A stretch of DNA of 10,997 nucleotides from Clostridia bacterium (GTDB taxonomy: Bacteria; Bacillota_A; Clostridia; TANB77; CAG-508): the NCBI GenBank assembly GCA_017621295.1, contig JAGATI010000014.1:1-10997 (forward strand), read 5' to 3'. Position numbers and translations under genes: made by a program. The notes below the pieces were generated by a model that saw only the letters and a list, made by a program, of their open reading frames with translations, did no database searches and was not told the DNA's origin. Shown here one piece after another: positions 6,658 to 10,997 of this stretch; positions within the stretch are counted from its first letter, which is position 1, and each line of letters opens with the position of its first letter.

Positions 6658-7752
6658 GTGAAAAAGTTTATAAAAAGATTAATACTTATATTAATAATAC
6701 TAAGCTGTTTACTTGGTATATATTATTACAAAGACGAATTGATTAATCAAGTGGAAAATATTTCTTATAGATTTAATGAATTAGGATTAACAGAAAAACA
6801 AAATGAAATATATAGTGAAGCTGAAATACAAGAGATTATTAGTCAAACAAGTAATAATGTAAATGGTGAATATGAAGGGAAATTAGATAATTATTATTAT
6901 AATCAATTGAGTTCTAATGCTAGAGTAATTTATAGAATTTTTAAAGATAATACAGAAAACTTAAAAACAGGTACATATAATATAAGATTACCATCAATAT
7001 TAGAAAATACATTAAAAGAAGATGGTGGACAAGAAAAATTAAATCAAGATTTTCAAGATGCATGGGATGCTTTTAAATTAGATACTCCAGAGGTTTTTTA
7101 TATTAATGTTAATAAAATGTGTTTAATGACAAAAACAATAACTAAAGGATTAAAAGTGAGCCATGAATTATATATACAAAATCAAAATAGTGAAAGCAGT
7201 CTAACAGATGGATGGAAATCAAAAGAAGAAGTAGAAAAATCAATAAATGAAATACAAAAAGTAAAAAAGGAAATTATAAAAAATATACCAGATAACGATT
7301 TCGCTAAAATAGTATATGTTCACAACTGGATTATAGATAATGTAAAATATGATACAACAACAACTAAAACAAACAATTCAAATATTTATGGTGGATTAGT
7401 AAAAAAAGAAGTAGTATGTGAAGGATATGCAAAAACATTTAAATACTTATTAGATGAGCTTAATGTACCATGTGTTTTAGTTTGTGGAACTGGAACAGAT
7501 GAAAATGGTGAAACAGAGAAACATGCATGGAATTATGTGTATTTAAATGACGATTGGTATGCAGTAGATACTACATGGGATGATCCAATAATTATAGGAA
7601 ATGGAAATTTAGATAATAATATAAAATATAAATATTTTTTAAAGGGGCAAGATGATTTTTTTAAAAATCATTTAGAGGAAGGAAGATTTACAAAAGAGGG
7701 AATAGAGTTTGTTTATCCAGAACTGAGTGTTACTAATTATAGAAATAAATAA
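6658..7752 (+). CDS. Membrane-anchored transglutaminase-like cysteine protease-fold protein
   Basis: A 364-residue protein with a GTG start at 6658, supported by AGAGG at 6646-6650 and by the MKK signal region that follows. Residues 8-23 form a hydrophobic anchor. ILSC at residues 14-17 is a weak lipobox, so lipoprotein attachment is possible. The C-terminal half is a transglutaminase core: Cys254 in VVCEGYAK, His289 in EKHAWNYVYL, and Asp304 in WYAVDTTWDDP give the full catalytic triad. Residues 217-232 (KIVYVHNWIIDNVKYD) form the helix usually seen just before the core. Bacterial proteins of this class act in the envelope as proteases or in crosslinking; the substrate cannot be told from sequence. 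It may be co-transcribed with the MgtC remnant, which ends 19 nt upstream. Confidence 0.88.
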   Translation: MKKFIKRLILILIILSCLLGIYYYKDELINQVENISYRFNELGLTEKQNEIYSEAEIQEIISQTSNNVNGEYEGKLDNYYYNQLSSNARVIYRIFKDNTENLKTGTYNIRLPSILENTLKEDGGQEKLNQDFQDAWDAFKLDTPEVFYINVNKMCLMTKTITKGLKVSHELYIQNQNSESSLTDGWKSKEEVEKSINEIQKVKKEIIKNIPDNDFAKIVYVHNWIIDNVKYDTTTTKTNNSNIYGGLVKKEVVCEGYAKTFKYLLDELNVPCVLVCGTGTDENGETEKHAWNYVYLNDDWYAVDTTWDDPIIIGNGNLDNNIKYKYFLKGQDDFFKNHLEEGRFTKEGIEFVYPELSVTNYRNK

Positions 7753-7787
7753 AAAATTAGAAATAACAAAAAGCATGATAATTTATA

Positions 7788-7815
7788 TTGTTAAAATTGA
7801 TAATTAAGATATAAT
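7788..7815 (+). promoter_or_regulatory. Sigma-A promoter of the MNT/HEPN pair
   Basis: TTGTTA (7788-7793) and TATAAT (7810-7815) with a 16-base spacer. The start of transcription would be near 7822, about 29 nt before the ATG at 7851. The -10 is perfect and the -35 matches 4 of 6 positions. Confidence 0.6.
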
Positions 7816-7850
7816 ATAGATAAAGGTATTTCATAAAGGAGATGTTAGTT

Positions 7851-8195
7851 ATGACAGATACAATGAAAGATATATTAAAGGAGTATGTAAATGGACTTAT
7901 TTATATAATAGGTGAAGAATTAAATAAAGTAATACTATATGGTTCATATGCTAGAGGTGAGCAGAATCTTGATGGAGAAATAAGTGATATAGATATAATG
8001 ATTTTAGTTAACAAAGATGACTGTGATATTAAGGTACTTCAGAAAAAGGTATTAGATTATAGTTATGATTTTGATTTAAAATACGATATATTATTATCTC
8101 CAATAGTAGAAACTACAGAAAATTATAATAAAAGATTAAAATATATGGCATTTTATAAAAAAGTACAAGCAGAAGGAGTGTTGTTAAATGGATAA
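7851..8195 (+). CDS. MNT-type nucleotidyltransferase, partner of the HEPN protein
   Basis: A 114-residue minimal nucleotidyltransferase. ATG 7851 is preferred over ATG 7842, which sits directly against the AAGGAG (7836-7841) that would serve as its ribosome binding site. The core motif is GSYARGE (residues 31-37) followed by SDIDIMI (45-51), the GS...DxD signature of pol-beta-type nucleotidyltransferases. Asp79 in KYDILLSP is the likely third metal ligand. In HEPN/MNT toxin-antitoxin pairs the MNT protein is the antitoxin, and some members AMPylate the HEPN toxin. It overlaps the next gene by 8 nt, so translational coupling is expected. The catalytic residues are intact, which fits an enzymatically active antitoxin, but no activity is proven. 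Confidence 0.88.
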   Translation: MTDTMKDILKEYVNGLIYIIGEELNKVILYGSYARGEQNLDGEISDIDIMILVNKDDCDIKVLQKKVLDYSYDFDLKYDILLSPIVETTENYNKRLKYMAFYKKVQAEGVLLNG

Positions 8196-8559
8196 AGAAG
8201 AAATTATAACTTTATCGAATTACAGATTGGAACAAGCAAAAGAAAACTTAGAAGAAGCAACAGTTTTATTCGAAAATAACAAATATAAGGGTGCAAGTAA
8301 TAGAGCTTATTATTTAATTTTTCATGCAGTAAAAGCAGTATTAGCTATCGAACAGACAGATTTTAAAAAACACTCTTCTGTAATAGCATATTTTAATAAA
8401 GAGTATATTAGCAAAGATATATTTCCTAAAGAATTAGGCAAAAGAGTAAGTGAAGCTAGATTTTATAGAGAAAAAAGTGATTATGTAGATTTCTATATTA
8501 TAACTAAAGAAGAATGCAATTTGCATTATAAAATGTTATTAGAATATGTGAATAACTAG
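8188..8559 (+). CDS. HEPN-domain protein (UPF0332/COG1895 type)
   Basis: A 123-residue all-helical protein starting at ATG 8188, with AAGGAG at 8173-8178. The NRAYYLIFHAVKAVLAIE stretch (residues 38-55) is the central helix of the UPF0332 HEPN family. Other family traits are HSSVIAYFNKEYI (62-74) and RFYREKSDYVDF (91-102). The Rx4-6H ribonuclease motif of HepT-type toxins is not present in its usual place. It may therefore be a non-RNase HEPN of the substrate-binding kind, paired with the nucleotidyltransferase, rather than a toxin. The 8-nt overlap with the MNT gene shows one transcription unit. The next gene, murC, is convergent, so the pair stands alone as a small module. Confidence 0.85.
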   Translation: MDKEEIITLSNYRLEQAKENLEEATVLFENNKYKGASNRAYYLIFHAVKAVLAIEQTDFKKHSSVIAYFNKEYISKDIFPKELGKRVSEARFYREKSDYVDFYIITKEECNLHYKMLLEYVNN

Positions 8560-8607
8560 AATATTCAAAAGAATTGTGACAAATGTAAAAATATATTTAT
8601 ACTAAAT

Positions 8608-8668
8608 AAAGAAAATAAATCCAAATAAACATACCCGAGAAAAGTGTTCATTTGGATTTATTTCTTTT
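8608..8668. terminator. Bidirectional terminator between the HEPN gene and murC
   Basis: AAATAAATCCAAAT (8613-8626) pairs perfectly with ATTTGGATTTATTT (8650-8663). With one bulged base the stem extends to AAAG/CTTT. T-runs follow on both strands. The loop of about 23 nt is long for a terminator and contains CCCGAGAAAAG. It serves both convergent genes. Confidence 0.85.
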
Positions 8669-8677
8669 AATTATAAA

Positions 8678-10063
8678 CTATTTCTTAGTTACAAGCATTG
8701 GACCAACTTTTGTAATAGTTCCAGCTCCTTGAGTAATTACTATATCATTAGAGATAGCATGAGTATGAACAAAATTAACAATCTCAGAAAAGCTAGGCAT
8801 ATAATAAGCTTTTTTTCCAAGAGCAGCTACTTCTTCAGCTAAATCTTTGGAACTTATATTATAAGTGTTTTTTTCTCTTGCAGCATATATATCAGTAATA
8901 ATAATATTATCAAAATTTATTAAAGCTTTAGCAAAATCATTTAATAAGTTTTTAGTTCTACTATAAGTGTGAGGCTGAAATATTACCCATGATTGATTGT
9001 ATTTTTTGTTTTTTAGTGCATTTGCAGTTGCTGTAATTTCAGTAGGGTGATGACCATAATCATCATAAACATTTACATTATTAAAAGAACCTACAAATTC
9101 AAATCTTCTATGAGCACCTGTAAATTTTAATAATCCATTCTTTATATCTTCTTTTTCAAGGCCATATACATAACATACACAAATACAAGCTAATGCATTT
9201 GATACATTATGAATTCCAGGTACAGATAATTTAATTGTTTTATAAAATGTATTATTGAAATAAACATCAAAACTTGCAAAACCATTTTGATCAAATTGTA
9301 TATTTCTTGCAAAGAAATTAGCATGTTCATTTTTTATTCCATAAGTTATAGTTTTTGCAGTAGTAAATCTAGATAGATGTGAAGAATTTATGTCATCTGC
9401 ATTTAATACAAGTAAACCATCATCAGGAAGTAATCGTACATATTTAGCAAAAGAAGTTTTTATATGTTCTAAATCTTTAAAATAATCTAAATGATCGTTA
9501 TCTATATTTAATATTATTTCTGTTTTTGGAAAAAACTTTAAAAAACTTTCAACATATTCACAAGCTTCTATAATAAAATATTCACTATTACCAACTCTAT
9601 AGTTACCATTTAATTGTTTTAATTCTGCACCAACTTGAACTGAAGGATCTTTACAAGCCTCTAAAAAGCAAACAGAAAGCATAGATGTTGTTGTTGATTT
9701 TCCATGTGTACCTGAAACACAAATGGTATTTTTAAAAGCTTTAGTAATTGAACCTAAAAAATCTGCTCTTTCAATAGTAGGAATATGAAGTTCTCTAGCT
9801 TTTTGCATTTCTATATCATCATTAGAAATTGCAGCAGAATATATAACAACATCTGATCTTGATAAACTTTGCAAGTCATGACCAATAGTAACTTTAATGC
9901 CATTTTTTATTAACTTATTTGTATTTTCTGAAGGATTTAAATCAGAACCAGTTACGTTAAAGTTCCAATTTTTTAGTATTTCGGCAATACCACTCATGCT
10001 AGTACCACCAATTCCTATCATATGTATATTTTTATATTGTTTTAACTCATCTATATTAGCCAA
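8678..10063 (-). CDS. murC: UDP-N-acetylmuramate--L-alanine ligase
   Basis: This ATP-dependent cytoplasmic ligase adds L-alanine to UDP-MurNAc in peptidoglycan synthesis. It has 461 residues, full length for the family. The start is TTG at 10061-10063 with AAGGAG 11 nt upstream; no better start is in frame. Motifs in order: GIGGTSMSG (17-25, UDP-MurNAc side), GTHGKSTTT (118-126, the P-loop, with Ser where Thr is usual after GK), NIDNDHLDYF (186-195), HNVSNALA (285-292), GAHRRFE (316-322), YDDYGHHPTE (333-342) and QPHTYSRT (363-370). All expected Mur ligase domains are present and the frame is unbroken. It has its own promoter, so it is transcribed separately from the sporulation genes on either side. 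No in-frame CGG occurs. Confidence 0.97.
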   Translation of the reverse strand: MANIDELKQYKNIHMIGIGGTSMSGIAEILKNWNFNVTGSDLNPSENTNKLIKNGIKVTIGHDLQSLSRSDVVIYSAAISNDDIEMQKARELHIPTIERADFLGSITKAFKNTICVSGTHGKSTTTSMLSVCFLEACKDPSVQVGAELKQLNGNYRVGNSEYFIIEACEYVESFLKFFPKTEIILNIDNDHLDYFKDLEHIKTSFAKYVRLLPDDGLLVLNADDINSSHLSRFTTAKTITYGIKNEHANFFARNIQFDQNGFASFDVYFNNTFYKTIKLSVPGIHNVSNALACICVCYVYGLEKEDIKNGLLKFTGAHRRFEFVGSFNNVNVYDDYGHHPTEITATANALKNKKYNQSWVIFQPHTYSRTKNLLNDFAKALINFDNIIITDIYAAREKNTYNISSKDLAEEVAALGKKAYYMPSFSEIVNFVHTHAISNDIVITQGAGTITKVGPMLVTKK

Positions 10064-10103
10064 TTTGAGCCACGCTCCTTAATTTAAATATTTAACCTAG
10101 CCT

Positions 10104-10132
10104 ATTATATACTCAAAATAGATATATTTCAA
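10104..10132 (-). promoter_or_regulatory. Sigma-A promoter of murC
   Basis: On the minus strand TTGAAA (10132-10127) and TATAAT (10109-10104) are separated by 17 bases, close to the ideal sigma-A arrangement. The leader would be about 35 nt and includes AAGGAG at 10080-10075. Confidence 0.8.
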
Positions 10133-10140
10133 TAAAATTT

Positions 10141-10157
10141 TTGCATAAATAGTGCAA
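10141..10157. repeat. Inverted repeat upstream of the murC promoter
   Basis: TTGCA (10141-10145) and TGCAA (10153-10157) face each other around 7 bases and are flanked by A/T runs. It lies 9 bases upstream of the murC -35 and could be an operator. No regulator is identified. Confidence 0.3.
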
Positions 10158-10458
10158 ATTTTTATAGATTAACAAATGTTGTACTATATTGAACATAAAA
10201 GATGTGAAATTATACCTTTAAATATAGTAAATTAATTGAATATAAAATTATTACTAGTTTCTCTTATTTAACTATAATTAAAAATAAAAATTTATCATCT
10301 TCTAAAAAAACAATAATATATTTTATATACTGAGCTTTTTTTCTGAATATACAACAAAAATAAGGGGATAATAAGTAAAGAAATTATTTATCTTATTATA
10401 TGTAGTATTTACCAAAAAAGTTAAAAATATACTAAATAAGAAAAAAATGTAAAAATAA
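10158..10458. other. AT-rich non-coding region between murC and spoVG
   Basis: I find no convincing gene here. The only long open frame on the minus strand (10323-10550) has no recognisable protein and overlaps the spoVG promoter. An inverted repeat, ATAATAAG (10368-10375) against CTTATTAT (10392-10399), extends inward to about 12 bp with one bulge and could fold as a hairpin. The stretch 10400-10458 is almost pure A/T and lies directly upstream of the sigma-H promoter. An AT-rich box in that position stimulates spoVG in B. subtilis; a similar role here is inference. Confidence 0.45.
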
Positions 10459-10487
10459 GAAGGATAAATTATTTTTTTGGTGAATAA
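10459..10487 (+). promoter_or_regulatory. Sigma-H promoter of spoVG
   Basis: GAAGGATAA (10459-10467) fits the sigma-H -35 pattern RnAGGAwWW. GGTGAATAA (10479-10487) fits the -10 pattern RnnGAATww. The gap is 11 bases, the expected spacing. spoVG of B. subtilis is a classic sigma-H gene, so identity of promoter and gene support each other. Transcription would start near 10494. Confidence 0.8.
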
Positions 10488-10544
10488 TATACTAGTACAT
10501 ATAATATGTACAAAATTTTTATAACAGTGGAAGGCGGTGCTCAA

Positions 10545-10856
10545 ATGCAAATTACAGATGTACGTTTAAAAAAAGTTAATTCAGGAAACAGAATGAAAGC
10601 TGTTGCTTCTGTAACATTCGATAATGAATTTGTTGTACGTGACATTAAAGTTATCGAAAGTCAAAAAGGATTATTTATTGCTATGCCAAGTAAAAAATCT
10701 TTTGATGGAGAATACAAAGATATAGCTCACCCAATCAATCGTGAAACAAGAGAAAAAATTCAAAATGCTATATTTGAAGTATACAATGCTCCAGAAACTG
10801 AAGAAGCTACATCAGTTGAAACTGAAGAAGCATCTTCAGAAGAAACAGCAGAATAA
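10545..10856 (+). CDS. spoVG: SpoVG family RNA-binding regulator
   Basis: A 103-residue protein starting at ATG 10545. [11 protein letters not shown] is the usual family opening; upstream in-frame starts at 10506 and 10527 would add unrelated residues. The ribosome binding site is AAGGCGGTG (10531-10539), one mismatch from the ideal AAGGAGGTG. Diagnostic stretches are [46 protein letters not shown] and the helix [13 protein letters not shown]. SpoVG binds RNA and DNA and affects cell division, sporulation and surface properties in Firmicutes. After residue 85 there is an acidic tail with a repeated ETEEA unit (ETEEATS, ETEEASS) and no basic residue, which is variable in the family. Three arginines are encoded by CGT, unlike most genes here, which use AGA. 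Confidence 0.95.
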   Translation: MQITDVRLKKVNSGNRMKAVASVTFDNEFVVRDIKVIESQKGLFIAMPSKKSFDGEYKDIAHPINRETREKIQNAIFEVYNAPETEEATSVETEEASSEETAE

Positions 10857-10862
10857 TAAATG

Positions 10863-10895
10863 AAAGAAGATGATATAAATTTTCATCTTCTTTTT
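10863..10895 (+). terminator. Rho-independent terminator of spoVG
   Basis: AAAGAAGATGA (10863-10873) pairs perfectly with TCATCTTCTTT (10883-10893) around a 9-nt loop, ending in a T-run. It begins 6 bases after the spoVG stop codon. Confidence 0.88.
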
Positions 10896-10997
10896 ATGTC
10901 TCCAAAAATTGTTACAGGTTAATGGCTTTTAAGTTAATATTTAACAGATAGAGCCAATAGTCCGGCTTTAGGTAGTCTTATATATTATAATAAAAAA
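10896..10997 (+). other. Unassigned tail with alternative RNA helices, cut by the window edge
   Basis: No gene is seen. AGAGCC (10950-10955) can pair with GGCTTT at 10924-10929, enclosing a small GTTAA/TTAAC hairpin (10933-10945). It can also pair with GGCTTT at 10964-10969. The two pairings exclude each other, as in leader RNAs. TATAAT at 10986-10991 could instead be a promoter -10 for a gene to the right. I do not recognise a known riboswitch class. Confidence 0.25.

Noticed and set aside
9897..10082. Plus-strand frame opposite the start of murC
   Set aside because: It is a reverse-strand image of the conserved N-terminal motif of MurC.
10323..10550. 75-codon frame on the minus strand
   Set aside because: Composition reflects AT-rich DNA, there is no recognisable protein, and it overlaps the spoVG promoter and start.
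10896..10997. A c-di-GMP or other known riboswitch
   Set aside because: The GGCTTTAGGTAG stretch vaguely recalls the c-di-GMP-I class, but the order of conserved segments does not fit.
1..10997. CRISPR array, insertion sequence, tRNA or rRNA genes
   Set aside because: No regularly spaced repeats, transposase motifs, terminal repeats, cloverleaf or rRNA-like stretches were seen.

Overview
The window comes from a very AT-rich, endospore-forming low-GC Firmicute, most likely an uncultured member of Clostridia. The reasons are the base composition, strong AGGAGG-type ribosome binding sites, spoIVB and spoVG homologues, a well-formed sigma-H promoter in front of spoVG, and small membrane-anchored families that I associate with Clostridia. 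The species cannot be named from the sequence.

Layout. (1) Positions 3-6219, all on +: a run of small genes for proteins with one N-terminal hydrophobic helix and an extracytoplasmic domain. These are a partial C-terminus, then genes at 231, 711, 1206, 1767, 2226, 2835 and 3386. The run ends with the sporulation signalling protease spoIVB (4964-6219) and a terminator at 6284-6318. I see no strong terminator inside the run, so it may be one operon. The functions of the small proteins are not known; their shape suggests an envelope or pilin-like assembly. (2) Positions 6467-7752: a promoter, a 45-codon remnant of an MgtC/SapB-type protein, and a membrane-anchored transglutaminase-fold protein. 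(3) Positions 7788-8559: a promoter and a two-gene MNT nucleotidyltransferase/HEPN module with an 8-nt overlap. (4) Positions 8608-8668: a bidirectional terminator between convergent genes. (5) Positions 8678-10132, on -: murC with its own sigma-A promoter. (6) Positions 10459-10895: spoVG with a sigma-H promoter and a terminator, followed by an unassigned, possibly structured tail.

The main observation concerns three genes in the first block: 2226-2811, 2835-3360 and spoIVB. Each is broken by a frameshift, and each break falls at an in-frame CGG triplet. The number of CGG triplets equals the number of +1 shifts needed to restore the frame: one, one and two. I found no in-frame CGG in any other gene of the window, while CGA and CGT are read normally as arginine. 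Skipping the C and reading the following GGN as glycine restores all three proteins. In SpoIVB this puts His, Asp and Ser at residues 235, 362 and 377, with the spacing of the Bacillus subtilis triad. Either CGG is unassigned here and acts as a +1 frameshift signal, or the assembly has repeated errors of one kind. The first reading would make a key sporulation protease depend on recoding.
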